From: Fibrobacter sp.
Lineage (GTDB): Bacteria > Fibrobacterota > Fibrobacteria > Fibrobacterales > Fibrobacteraceae
Assembly: GCA_024399015.1 (NCBI GenBank)
Contig: JAKSIC010000007.1
Coordinates: 1 to 64,000 of the forward strand
Reading direction: 5' to 3'
DNA length: 64,000 nucleotides
Position numbers and translations under genes: made by a program. Each line of letters opens with the position of its first letter. Position 1 is the stretch's first letter. Positions 38,960-47,014 of this stretch are shown in pieces. The notes under the pieces were generated by a model. It was given only the letters and a program-made list of their open reading frames with translations. It did no database searches and was not told the DNA's origin.

Positions 38960-39012
38960 TGGACAAAACGCCCTGGACTATGGATAAAACCCCTAAAATC
39001 GTGGATAAAATG
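38960..39012 (+). repeat. Three direct operator half-sites at 21-bp spacing
   Basis: TGGACAAAACG (38960), TGGATAAAACC (38981) and TGGATAAAATG (39002) match the left arm of the regulon operator and are spaced exactly 21 bp, two helical turns. They lie between the terminators of the first GH10 gene, about 100-145 bp upstream of the next full operator. Confidence 0.55.
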
Positions 39013-39033
39013 CCCCTAAAAGGGGCTTTTTTT
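39012..39033 (+). terminator. Second terminator after the first GH10 gene
   Basis: GCCCCT-AAA-AGGGGC and T7. Confidence 0.88.
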
Positions 39034-39104
39034 GTTGTCTAGAAAACCTAGAAATTGCTGAAATTTGTTCAAAAACGCCAAAAAAGTACGTTTTTCATGC
39101 CGTA

Positions 39105-39171
39105 TGGATAAATTATCCATAGAACCCGAGAACATTCAGGGAACACTATTCCGAATTGGAGGATAGATTTA
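39105..39171 (+). promoter_or_regulatory. Regulon operator and promoter of the second GH10 gene
   Basis: TGGATAAATTATCCA (39105-39119) is the only perfectly symmetrical copy; with flanks it reads TATGGATAA...ATCCATAG. TAGATTTA begins at 39164, spacing 45. Confidence 0.85.
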
Positions 39172-39208
39172 AAAAAGGTTTATGGGATAAACCAATAAGG
39201 ATGGATGT

Positions 39209-41107
39209 ATGAAAAAGAAAAAAATTCTCTCTTCTGTAGCCTTGGCTGCTGCTCTTGCAGCACCGGCTTTTGCAGGCCCGGGTTTGGCAGATGGTGCTGC
39301 CAAGTTCGTCGGTAACATTACTACCGGTGGCCAGGTACGCTCTGACTTTGGTCAGTACTGGAACCAGATTACCGCTGAAAACGAATGTAAGTGGGGTTCC
39401 ATCAATAACGCTGAAAACTCCTATAACTGGTCTGGCTGTGACCGCGCCTATAACTGGGCAAAGCAGAATGGCGGCCACTTCAAGTTCCATGCTCTCGTTT
39501 GGGGTTCTCAGTATCCTAACTGGATCAAGGGCTTGTCTGCAACAAAGACCGCAGAAGTCATCGAAAAGTGGATGAAGGCTGTTGCCGACCATTACAATCC
39601 CATGGGTGGCATTGAAATGATCGACGTTGTGAACGAAGCTATCCGTACTGGTAACAATCAGTATCACTCTGGTTATACCCAGACCAATATCATCCCGGCT
39701 CTCGGCGGCGATACTGGTAACTACGAATTCGTCGTCAACGCATTCAAGATGGCTCGTAAGTACTTCCCGAACTCTATCTTGATTTATAACGACTATAACA
39801 CTGTTCAGTGGAACAAGGACCAGGGTATTGACCTTATCCAGAAGATTAAGAAGGGCGGCGCTCCGGTTGACGGTTACGGCCTCCAGGCTCACGATATGAT
39901 GAGCCAGGGCGGTGGCGCTGGTGGTACCGGTGGTGGTGGTACCTGCTTGAACATCAACACTCTTAAGAGTGTTGTCAACGAAATCTGGACCAAGACCCAG
40001 ACTCCGATCTTCATTTCCGAATACGATATCGCTAGCACCAATGACGACGTTCAGAAGCAGTGCTACTCCGAACAGATTTCCTACTTCATGGAAAACGAAC
40101 ACGTTGCCGGTATTACCATTTGGGGTTACATCTATGGCCAGACCTGGCTTGACTGTAACGGCACAGCAAGCGGTTGCTCTGGTATCATCAAGAACGGTCA
40201 GGACCGTAAGGCTATGACCTGGTTGAAGGAATACCTCAAGTCTAACAAGGGTGTGAACACCACTGGTCTCGCTGGTGGCACCACTGTTGATCCGGAACCG
40301 CAGACTCCGTTCAAGGGCCAGCCCATTGCAATCCCGGGTAAGATCGAAGCCGAAGACTTTGACATTCCGGGCGTAGGTCGTAACGAAGATGGTTCTAGCA
40401 ACTACTCTTACAACGTTGGCGATGCTGGCCACGGCAATTCCGATTACCGTAAGGGCGAAGCTCCTAACCTCTATGAGAGCGGTTCTGGCGTAGTCATCGG
40501 CTACAACCAGACTGGTAACTGGTACGAATATACTATTGATGTTGCAGAAGCTGGTACCTACACCGTTTACGCTGCAGTTGCTTCCGCAAATAGCACCTCT
40601 AGCTTCCAGCTCTCCATCGGCGAAAAGAACATCTCTGAAAAGATTGCTGTTCCGGCTGCTGCTCAGGGCGAAGAAAACTACAACGACTATAACAAGGTTG
40701 CCTTCGATATCGACCTCGCTAAGGGCAAGCAGATCCTCCGCTTGAACATCACTGGTGACTGGTGCGATATCGACTACATGGACATCGTGAAGAAGGGTGA
40801 CATTGACCCGAACCCGATTCCGAAGTCTTCCAGCTCTGCTGAAGAACAGGTTCCGGGCTCCAGCTCCAGCGCTGGCGAAGTTGGTCCGGGCATGGCAATT
40901 CACCAGAACCTCGACATGAACATGGATGTTCTCGAAGACTATGACGTGTTCGACATGAATGGTGTGTTCATGGGCCGCCTCAGCGCCTATAGCATGGACC
41001 AGGCTGTTGAAACCGTGAAGTTCGGCGAAGTCAAGTTTGCAAAGGGTGTCTACTACGTCCGTAACAAGACCACTCACCAGATGCAGACCGTACGCTTCAC
41101 CAAGTAA
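39209..41107 (+). CDS. Secreted GH10 endo-1,4-beta-xylanase with CBM6 (second copy)
   Basis: 632 aa. Signal peptide to about Gly23. GH10 about 25-355 with acid/base Glu143 (DVVNEAIR) and nucleophile Glu271 (FISEYDIA). A glycine-rich insertion (GGGAGGTGGGGT, about 234-245) sits before the nucleophile strand and is absent from the first GH10. CBM6 about 370-525 (IEAEDFD; NWYEYTIDV; DWCDIDYMDI), a serine linker (SSSSAEEQVPGSSSSAGE), then the shared C-terminal domain ending TVRFTK. RBS AAGGATGG before ATG. Confidence 0.95.
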   Translation: MKKKKILSSVALAAALAAPAFAGPGLADGAAKFVGNITTGGQVRSDFGQYWNQITAENECKWGSINNAENSYNWSGCDRAYNWAKQNGGHFKFHALVWGSQYPNWIKGLSATKTAEVIEKWMKAVADHYNPMGGIEMIDVVNEAIRTGNNQYHSGYTQTNIIPALGGDTGNYEFVVNAFKMARKYFPNSILIYNDYNTVQWNKDQGIDLIQKIKKGGAPVDGYGLQAHDMMSQGGGAGGTGGGGTCLNINTLKSVVNEIWTKTQTPIFISEYDIASTNDDVQKQCYSEQISYFMENEHVAGITIWGYIYGQTWLDCNGTASGCSGIIKNGQDRKAMTWLKEYLKSNKGVNTTGLAGGTTVDPEPQTPFKGQPIAIPGKIEAEDFDIPGVGRNEDGSSNYSYNVGDAGHGNSDYRKGEAPNLYESGSGVVIGYNQTGNWYEYTIDVAEAGTYTVYAAVASANSTSSFQLSIGEKNISEKIAVPAAAQGEENYNDYNKVAFDIDLAKGKQILRLNITGDWCDIDYMDIVKKGDIDPNPIPKSSSSAEEQVPGSSSSAGEVGPGMAIHQNLDMNMDVLEDYDVFDMNGVFMGRLSAYSMDQAVETVKFGEVKFAKGVYYVRNKTTHQMQTVRFTK

Positions 41108-41158
41108 GGTTTAGAGGATAGGTCCTCTTAAAGATCCTAATCCAAAACACCAAACAAA

Positions 41159-41191
41159 ATGTCCTAGGGCGAATGTCCTAGGACATTTTTT
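41159..41191 (+). terminator. Rho-independent terminator
   Basis: ATGTCCTAGG / CCTAGGACAT and T7. It closes the hemicellulose cluster. The AT-rich stretch from here to 41344 shows no gene or motif I can support. Confidence 0.92.
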
Positions 41192-41344
41192 ATGCGCAGA
41201 TGTTCTTTGGTGAGCCTGATGAAAATCGAGGTTTTCCGAAGAAATTGGATAAAAATATTCTATCAACTACTACAACTATATCAATTGATAGAACCAAAAA
41301 CCTTAAAATGACGCGGTTTTTTGAAAAAATAATGTTTTTTATCC

Positions 41345-41404
41345 TTGCAACCCTTGTCAAATCCTACTACATTTGTCCAAGCATTTCACGGGGCAGGGTG
41401 CCCC
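41345..41404 (+). promoter_or_regulatory. rplM-rpsI promoter and leader hairpin
   Basis: TTGCAA (41345-41350), 17-bp spacer, TACATTTG (41368-41375): a good example of the local housekeeping promoter. The leader then forms GGGGCA-GGG-TGCCCC (41390-41404) upstream of the RBS, a possible site of ribosomal-protein feedback. Confidence 0.7.
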
Positions 41405-41429
41405 GGAATAACTAACCAAAAGGATTTAC

Positions 41430-41858
41430 ATGAAGACCATTACGGTAAACCCGAAGAACGTCGAACGCAAGTGGAAGCTTGTGGACGCCGCTAACAAGCC
41501 GATGGGTCGCGTGGCAACTGAAGTTGCTCGTCTCCTCATGGGTAAGCATAAGGCCATCTTCTCCCCGAACGTCGATACTGGCGATTTCGTGGTTGTGATC
41601 AACGCTGAAAAGGTTGCTGTGTCTGGCAACAAGAACCTGCAGAAGGAATACTTCCACTACACTGGCCACATCGCTGGTGAACGTTGGATCAACTTCGCAG
41701 ATCTCTTGGCTAAGCACCCGACCGCACCGCTCGAAGCTGCTATCTGGGGCATGCTCCCGCACAGCGCTCTCGGTCACAAGATGATCAAGAAACTCAAAAT
41801 CTATGCCGGTGCAGAACATCCGCACGCAGCACAGAATCCTGAAGTCGTAGACTTGTAA
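41430..41858 (+). CDS. rplM: 50S ribosomal protein L13
   Basis: 142 aa, full length for L13. Diagnostic segments: RKWKLVDAANKPMGRVATEV, GDFVVVINAEKVAVSGNK, YFHYTGHIAG, WGMLPHSALGHKMIKKLKIY. First gene of the usual rplM-rpsI pair. RBS AAAAGGA 7 bp before ATG. Confidence 0.98.
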   Translation: MKTITVNPKNVERKWKLVDAANKPMGRVATEVARLLMGKHKAIFSPNVDTGDFVVVINAEKVAVSGNKNLQKEYFHYTGHIAGERWINFADLLAKHPTAPLEAAIWGMLPHSALGHKMIKKLKIYAGAEHPHAAQNPEVVDL

Positions 41859-41874
41859 AACGGAGGATACCTAT

Positions 41875-42279
41875 ATCGCTACCGCAAAGAATAAGAAGAT
41901 CTACCGTGGCACTGGCCGTCGTAAGAACGCTATCGCTGCTGTGATTTTGAAGCCGGGTACCGGCAAGCGCACTATCAATGGTCGTGATTTCAAGGATTAC
42001 TTCCACTCTGAAGTGCAGAACATGATTGCAAATCTTCCGTTCGCCATCCTCGGCAACGCAGAAGAATGGGACGTCGAAGTTACCGCTCGTGGCGGTGGCA
42101 TCGCTGGCCAGATGGGCGCTGTCCGTCTCGGCATCTCCCGCGCACTGGTTGCTAACGACGCAGAAGTGAAGCCGGCTCTCAAGAAGGAAGGCCTCATGAC
42201 TCGCGACGCTCGTGCTGTTGAACGTAAGAAGTTCGGCCGCAAGAAGGCTCGTAAGCACTTCCAGTTCTCCAAGCGCTAA
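41875..42279 (+). CDS. rpsI: 30S ribosomal protein S9, start codon reads ATC
   Basis: 134 aa. Full-length S9: RGTGRRKNAIAAVILKPGTG, then RTINGRD, ARGGGIAGQMGAVRLGISRA, and ending KKFGRKKARKHFQFSKR. A perfect GGAGG (41862-41866) lies 8 bp before codon ATC 41875, and translation from there would give (M)ATAKNKKIYRG, the expected S9 start. No ATG, GTG or TTG exists in frame between the upstream stop (41848) and conserved S9 sequence; the first is GTG 41941, inside the conserved core. So either initiation uses ATC, or one base of an ATG is wrong in this sequence. Confidence 0.93.
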   Translation: MATAKNKKIYRGTGRRKNAIAAVILKPGTGKRTINGRDFKDYFHSEVQNMIANLPFAILGNAEEWDVEVTARGGGIAGQMGAVRLGISRALVANDAEVKPALKKEGLMTRDARAVERKKFGRKKARKHFQFSKR

Positions 42280-42321
42280 TCTTTACGATTTCGTTTGGGA
42301 AAGCTGCAAGCTTTTCAAAAG

Positions 42322-42348
42322 ACGCTCTGCTCACGCAGGGCGTTTTTT
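42322..42348 (+). terminator. Rho-independent terminator
   Basis: ACGCTCTGC-TCAC-GCAGGGCGT and T6 after rpsI. Confidence 0.9.
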
Positions 42349-42374
42349 GTTTGTCAAAAGTCAATTTCAAGGAC

Positions 42375-42402
42375 GCCCTCGCTTTGCGGGGGCTTTCTTT
42401 TT
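42375..42402 (+). terminator. Second terminator after rpsI
   Basis: GCCCTCGC-TTT-GCGGGGGC and a T-rich tail. Confidence 0.8.
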
Positions 42403-42501
42403 GAGTGTGATTCAGGACAAAGGACTGTTAGTTTAGATGTAGTCAAATTGTATCTAAAAAATTATATTTGTAAAAATTTTTTAAGAAGGGAAAATTTAAT
42501 C

Positions 42502-42633
42502 GTGAAAATCTGGAAAAGCTTGTTGTCGGCTTTGACTGTTCTTCCTGTCTTGATGTTTGCCGCTTGCGGCGACGACGATGTGATAAAGACTTCCCAGGGA
42601 AAGCGAAGCTTCAAAGTCGGTACCCCACGTTAA
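42502..42633 (+). CDS. Small lipoprotein, 43 residues
   Basis: GTG start at 42502 with AAGAAGGG about 11 bp upstream. Basic N-terminus (KIWKS), hydrophobic core (LLSALTVLPVLMF) and lipobox FAAC, giving a mature lipid-anchored peptide of about 22 residues that starts CGDDD. It may be a genuine micro-lipoprotein or the leader of a truncated lipoprotein gene. No relation to its neighbours can be inferred beyond the shared bidirectional terminator. Confidence 0.5.
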   Translation: MKIWKSLLSALTVLPVLMFAACGDDDVIKTSQGKRSFKVGTPR

Positions 42634-42659
42634 CAAATTCGTAGTCTATTCTGACAATT

Positions 42660-42698
42660 AAAAGACCACCAGCTCGAAATTCGAACTGGTGGCATTTT
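42660..42698. terminator. Bidirectional terminator
   Basis: CCACCAG-TTCGA type stem (CCACCAGCTCGAA / TTCGAACTGGTGG) with T5 on the right and an A-rich left flank. It serves the small lipoprotein on + and the large lipoprotein on -. Confidence 0.8.
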
Positions 42699-42717
42699 TG
42701 TTAAGTCTAGAGGATAG

Positions 42718-45066
42718 TTATTTTGCGTTCTTGACGCATCGGATGTAGTAAGCGTAGGAGCCGTCTCTATCGGAATCCTCGCTCATGTTGTCACCGAAAA
42801 TTCTGTAGATGTAGGTGGCATTGCCTGAGTAATTTCTCCAAACGGTTCCGGTTCCCAAGGACTTAAAGCCTTCCTTGTCCTTGTAGCCGCCGGGGAGAGC
42901 GGAGAAGCCGATTGCATCGGTGCCGTTGGCATCGTTATCCCAGCCCTTTCTTGCCTTGAGGACACCTTTTCCGCTCAAGTTTTCTGTGTGACCCATGAGA
43001 TGGTCTATATCTGTGCTGGTGGGTACGTGCCAGTCTTCGGGGCATACGCCACGGAAGTTTTCTCCCAACAGGCTTGCGGATGCATAGCCGAAACCGCCCT
43101 GGTTAATGGAATCCATGGCAGCACCCTTGGTGTAGAGTCGACCGTAGGTTTCGCAATTCTTGGGATCGTTTTCGTAGCACCAGGACCAGCCATAGGGTTC
43201 GTATTCGGATCCGCCGTAACCAGGATTGAAGTTCAGGTTTTCTGCCAACCAGGTGTCTTCCCCAATAACCACGGTCTTGTAAACCTGTTTGTCACGACCA
43301 TCCAAAATGCAGCCGTACTCGATATCGGGATTCAGGTAGTCCCAATTGGACTTGCTGTACTTGGAACAGTCGACTTCAGTGGTTTTGGATGTGCTTACTT
43401 CGCTAGAGGAACTTGCGATTTCAGGAACTTTGGAAGAGGAGCTTGAGATTTCTTTGTCAGCAGAATTCTTGACGCATCGGATGTAGTAAGCATAGGAGCC
43501 GTCTCTGTCGGAATCTTCGCTCATGTCGTCACCGAAAATTCTGTAGATGTAGGTGGCATTGCCTGAGTAATTTCTCCAAACGGTTCCGGTTCCCAAGGAC
43601 TTAAAGCCTTCCTTGTCCTTATAACCTCCGGGGAGGGCTGAGAAGCCGACTACGTCGGAACCGTTGGCGTCGTTATCCCAGCCTTTTTTTGCTTTGAAGA
43701 CGCCTTTTCCGCTCTCAACGAATGCCATGAGATGGTCTATGTCTGTGCTGGTGGGTACGTGCCAATCAGCAGGGCAGGCGCCACGGAAGTTTTCTCCCAA
43801 CTGGATTGCCGATGCGTAGCCGAAACCACCCTGATTAATGGAATCCATGGCTGCGGCCTTGGTGTAGAGTCGACCGTATGTTTCGCAATTCTTGGAATCA
43901 TTTTCGTAGCACCAGGACCAACCATAGGGCTCATATTCGGATCCACCGTAACCAGGATTGTAGTTCAGGTTTTCGGCCATCCAGGTATCTTTTCCGATAA
44001 CCACGGTCTTGTATACCTGTCCGTCGCGTCCATCCAAAATGCAACCGTACTTGATATCGGGATTCAGGTAGGCCCAATTGGACTTGTTGTACTTAGAACA
44101 ATCAACATTAGTAGTTGTCAGGGAGCCCTTGCTGCTGGACGAATTGATGGATTCTTCGTTGCTGGATGAGCTGATGGAGGTTTCGCTGCTAGAAGAGGTT
44201 GCGGAAATATCGGTGTTTTTGCAACCGTTGGTTTCTTCCGCCTTGTCCCCAATAGCGTCGCACAGGTACTTTTCAAATTCGGGGATGTCCAGAGTATCGC
44301 TGAAGTTTTCACGAATGCTTCCGATATTCATGGAGTCAACCTGATCAGCAAACATTTTCTGCAAATCGATGCTGTCGAGGGTGCCGTCTTTCTTCAAGTC
44401 GTTGATGATTTTTTCCAGGATTTCGTTGGCGTTGCCATCTTTTGCAGCAGCCTGGAGCATAACGTTCAGGGCGAACAGGTAGGCGCTTTCATCAGAATCT
44501 CCAAACATGGACTTGTCTTCGAGATTTCCTGCAACGCTGTCGTTGCTGAATGCGACTTGAACTTCTTCGCGGGCTTGCTTTTTGGCTTCGTCATAGCTCA
44601 TGGAATCGGTTTCCATCAAGTAGTCGATACGGCTGTATTCAACGATGGAAAGCATATTCATATAAACGGAATTGGTCTTGGACAAGTTGACCAAGGCGTA
44701 AAGGGTTGCTGGATGCTTGGACTTTTCACCGGTAATATCGTCGGTGTAGTGACCAGTTGCTTCCAGGAGGACCACGGGGTACTTTATGGTGTCGCCCGGG
44801 AATGTGAAACGGCCTCTGTTGTCGTAGACTGTGGTTTCAAAAGTCTTGCCAGTTTTCTGGAATGTGGCGGAGTCCAGTTCGTACATGATGACTTCGGAGC
44901 CCTTGAGGAAGGGACCCTTTTCGCAAATGCCGTTCAGGCCTTTGAAAGCGAAGCCTTGTTCTTCGGTGTAACCATTAGCCACGTCCCCGGCGGGCTTGTC
45001 TGTTGAACATGCACCCAGCAACAATGTAAAGGTTGCAAAGAGTGATGCCTTGATAGATGTCTTCAT
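42718..45066 (-). CDS. Lipoprotein with two Fib_succ_major domains
   Basis: 782 aa from ATG 45066 (GGAGGATGGA just upstream). Signal peptide with lipobox LGAC (Cys about 20). Residues about 45-290 are an unassigned domain rich in Asp/Glu helices. Serine-rich linkers (SSSSETS, SSSSKG, SSSSKV) separate it from two nearly identical Fib_succ_major (TIGR02145) modules of about 200 aa (AENLNYNPGYGGSEYEPYGW; LPGGYKDKEGF; YAYYIRCVKN). The two modules are a recent DNA duplication with a 738-bp period. Lies 20 bp downstream of a TIGR02147 gene, the same gene order as at 2801-4923. Role unknown; probably a surface protein. Confidence 0.88.
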   Translation of the reverse strand: MKTSIKASLFATFTLLLGACSTDKPAGDVANGYTEEQGFAFKGLNGICEKGPFLKGSEVIMYELDSATFQKTGKTFETTVYDNRGRFTFPGDTIKYPVVLLEATGHYTDDITGEKSKHPATLYALVNLSKTNSVYMNMLSIVEYSRIDYLMETDSMSYDEAKKQAREEVQVAFSNDSVAGNLEDKSMFGDSDESAYLFALNVMLQAAAKDGNANEILEKIINDLKKDGTLDSIDLQKMFADQVDSMNIGSIRENFSDTLDIPEFEKYLCDAIGDKAEETNGCKNTDISATSSSSETSISSSSNEESINSSSSKGSLTTTNVDCSKYNKSNWAYLNPDIKYGCILDGRDGQVYKTVVIGKDTWMAENLNYNPGYGGSEYEPYGWSWCYENDSKNCETYGRLYTKAAAMDSINQGGFGYASAIQLGENFRGACPADWHVPTSTDIDHLMAFVESGKGVFKAKKGWDNDANGSDVVGFSALPGGYKDKEGFKSLGTGTVWRNYSGNATYIYRIFGDDMSEDSDRDGSYAYYIRCVKNSADKEISSSSSKVPEIASSSSEVSTSKTTEVDCSKYSKSNWDYLNPDIEYGCILDGRDKQVYKTVVIGEDTWLAENLNFNPGYGGSEYEPYGWSWCYENDPKNCETYGRLYTKGAAMDSINQGGFGYASASLLGENFRGVCPEDWHVPTSTDIDHLMGHTENLSGKGVLKARKGWDNDANGTDAIGFSALPGGYKDKEGFKSLGTGTVWRNYSGNATYIYRIFGDNMSEDSDRDGSYAYYIRCVKNAK
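42728..44111 (-). repeat. Intragenic direct duplication, 738-bp period
   Basis: 42728-about 43385 and 43466-about 44111 are nearly identical at the DNA level (long exact runs, mostly silent differences). The period is 246 codons, so the frame is kept. The 80-bp gap encodes the serine linker. Confidence 0.85.
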
Positions 45067-45086
45067 TCCATCCTCCATTTATGGTA

Positions 45087-45923
45087 TTATTTCTTAAAAT
45101 GTTCCTTGATATTCTTGGTCAGTGGGAAAAACTGCAAGTTTAAGCGATAAATTTGTTCGGTTTCGGTGTCTTCCGAGACGATTGCCGCGATACGGCGTCT
45201 GAAGTCCGTGATTTCGGCAACGAATTTGTCGTAATTCTTTTTTGAAATGCCCATAGTCATTCCGCTGAAGCTGCGTTCCGATAAAGGCAGTTCTTCCAAA
45301 GCCTTCATGGCGAAGTCTCCCATCTGCTTGTGCATGGTGCGGACAGCTTCGGGAACAACGTCCATGGGGCCCGTGGAAACGGATTTTTCGGTCTGGTGAT
45401 AAAGGCCGTCTTTGTCCTTTTCCAGCAAGCCGCGCTTTGTCAAGAAGTCCAGGGTTTCTACGACCTGGGCTGCGCTGATTTCAGGAAGGCACAGATCTGC
45501 GATTTCGGAGGGCTTGGCGTGGGGCAATGCCGGAGCCAATTCCCTGATGACCGGATTTTTCCAGGATTCAAAGTAGGTGTAGAAATCACCACCCATGATG
45601 CTGGTCTTCTGGGCTTTTCCCAGAGCAATCATTTCTTCGAAAGCCTTCTTTCTTCCTTCGAAGGTTTTCGCATTCCCGTACTCCACCATCAACAAGAAAT
45701 ATTGGGTCTCGAAATCCCCAAGTTTCATTGCGGCAGCGGTTTTCTTTGCGCCTTCTGCAGTAAGGCGTGTTTTTCCGTCGCATACCAGTTTCAGGTAGGC
45801 GCTGGAGGAGTAGCCGGCTTCCTTGGCGAAGTCACGCCAGGTGAAACCGGACTTTTCCTTCTGTTCTGCGTAGAACTCCTGGATGTATAGACGGTAGTCT
45901 TGGTACTGAAAAATTGCTTTCAT
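45087..45923 (-). CDS. TIGR02147-family HTH protein (second copy)
   Basis: 278 aa from ATG 45923, not from the longer open frame to 46100. No signal peptide. N-terminal HTH-like segment WRDFAKEAGYSSSAYLKLVC with following helices, and the C-terminal TIGR02147/DUF4423 body with the signature LSERSFSGMTMGISKKNYDK (compare VDERNISTLTLSVDQACFDD in the 2801 product). The downstream lipoprotein starts 20 bp after its stop. The ATG lies only 6 bp after its -10 element, so the mRNA would be leaderless or nearly so. Confidence 0.87.
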   Translation of the reverse strand: MKAIFQYQDYRLYIQEFYAEQKEKSGFTWRDFAKEAGYSSSAYLKLVCDGKTRLTAEGAKKTAAAMKLGDFETQYFLLMVEYGNAKTFEGRKKAFEEMIALGKAQKTSIMGGDFYTYFESWKNPVIRELAPALPHAKPSEIADLCLPEISAAQVVETLDFLTKRGLLEKDKDGLYHQTEKSVSTGPMDVVPEAVRTMHKQMGDFAMKALEELPLSERSFSGMTMGISKKNYDKFVAEITDFRRRIAAIVSEDTETEQIYRLNLQFFPLTKNIKEHFKK

Positions 45924-45928
45924 GGCCA

Positions 45929-45958
45929 CAAATGTAACACATTTTTTTGAAAAGTCAA
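45929..45958 (-). promoter_or_regulatory. Promoter of the second TIGR02147 gene
   Basis: On the minus strand TTGACT (45958-45953), 16-bp spacer, TACATTTG (45936-45929), then ATG after 5 bases. The upstream 100 bp carries three ATGAAACA repeats (plus strand, 45966, 46037, 46069) of unknown role. No TGGAYAA operator. Confidence 0.7.
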
Positions 45959-46110
45959 GGATTTTATGAAACAAAAACATAAAAAATCTTAAAAAATATT
46001 CATTTTTAAACAGCTTGTGTGAGAAATAACAAAAGTATGAAACAAAAATTTCGTAAAACGGGGAATTCATGAAACAGGTAAAACGCCGCATGAAGGCCAA
46101 TTTTGGGTGC

Positions 46111-46277
46111 TACATCTTTGGATGGAGGTCCTTTTTTACTAAATTTCCCCCCAACTCGGGCAATTACGCCCGGGCGTAAATCAAATCACCGGTTTGTGAG
46201 AGTTGCTTCGGTGGCACACAGTGCTTTGCAACTTAGTCGCACTCCGGGTAGTAACAACCGAAAAAAGGAATAATACT
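46111..46277 (+). promoter_or_regulatory. rpsB promoter and structured leader
   Basis: TACATCTTTG at 46111 resembles the local -10. The leader holds CCCGGG-type and AGTTGC/GCAACT pairings (about 46200-46232) before the RBS AAAAAAGGAA. A long structured leader upstream of S2 suggests feedback control, but no known family is recognised. Confidence 0.4.
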
Positions 46278-47012
46278 ATGGCAAATCTGCCTTCCGTTGA
46301 AGATCTGCTCGCTGCAGGTTCCCACTTTGGTCACCAGACTCAGCGCTGGAATCCGAAAATGAAGCCCTACATCTTGGCTGAAAAGAACGGCATCTACGTT
46401 CTCAACCTGTCCAAGACCCGCGACCTCCTCGAAGCCGCTGCTGCAGCTGCAAAGAAGATCTCTGAATCCGGTAAGACCGTTCTCTTCGTTGGTACCAAGC
46501 CGACTGCTCGTCAGTGCGTTCTCGACGCTGCTGCTTCCTGCAATCAGTTCTCCGTGACCAACCGTTGGCTCGGTGGTATGATGACCAACTTCCAGACTGT
46601 CCGTAAGTCCATCAAGAAGATCGACAAGATCGACACCATGGAACAGGATGGTACTTTCCAGGCTCTCTCCAAGAAGGAAGTTCTGGACAAGACTCGCGAA
46701 CGCGCCAAGCTCCTCGAAGTGTTCGGTGGCATCCGCGAAATGGTGAACCTTCCGGGCCTCCTGGTCGTGACCGACCTCCAGCACGAAAAGATCGCCGTTG
46801 CAGAAGCTCGTCGTCTGCACATTCCTATCATCGGCATTTGCGATACCAACGTTGACCCGACCCTCGTCGACTACCCTATTCCGGCAAACGACGACGCAGT
46901 GAAGTCTCTCAAGCTCATTGTCGACTACATTGCTGCTAACGTTGCTCCGCGCTCTGCTGACAAGAAGTCTAAGGAAGAAGTTAAGAAGTTTGATAACGGT
47001 GAGGATAAGTAA
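46278..47012 (+). CDS. rpsB: 30S ribosomal protein S2
   Basis: 244 aa from ATG 46278 (the open frame extends upstream to 46203 but AAAAAAGGAA marks this start). S2 signatures: VEDLLAAGSHFGHQTQRWNP, NRWLGGMMTNFQT, LPGLLVVTDLQHEKIAVAEA, IPIIGICDTNVDP. Two bases separate its stop from tsf, the usual rpsB-tsf operon. Confidence 0.98.
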   Translation: MANLPSVEDLLAAGSHFGHQTQRWNPKMKPYILAEKNGIYVLNLSKTRDLLEAAAAAAKKISESGKTVLFVGTKPTARQCVLDAAASCNQFSVTNRWLGGMMTNFQTVRKSIKKIDKIDTMEQDGTFQALSKKEVLDKTRERAKLLEVFGGIREMVNLPGLLVVTDLQHEKIAVAEARRLHIPIIGICDTNVDPTLVDYPIPANDDAVKSLKLIVDYIAANVAPRSADKKSKEEVKKFDNGEDK

Positions 47013-47014
47013 TC

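Noticed and set aside
39105-39122. TTATCCA-type half-sites considered as DnaA boxes or an origin
   Set aside because: The sites are palindromic, occur singly in front of each enzyme gene at fixed distance from a -10, and no AT-rich unwinding region or dnaA/dnaN gene is nearby.
41200-41415. 71-codon open frame before rplM
   Set aside because: It overlaps the rplM promoter and leader hairpin, lacks an RBS, and has no recognisable protein features.
45924-46100. N-terminal extension of the second TIGR02147 frame
   Set aside because: The extension has no RBS and is a Phe/Lys-rich translation of AT-rich promoter sequence; the family start MKAIFQYQDYRLYIQEF lies at 45923.
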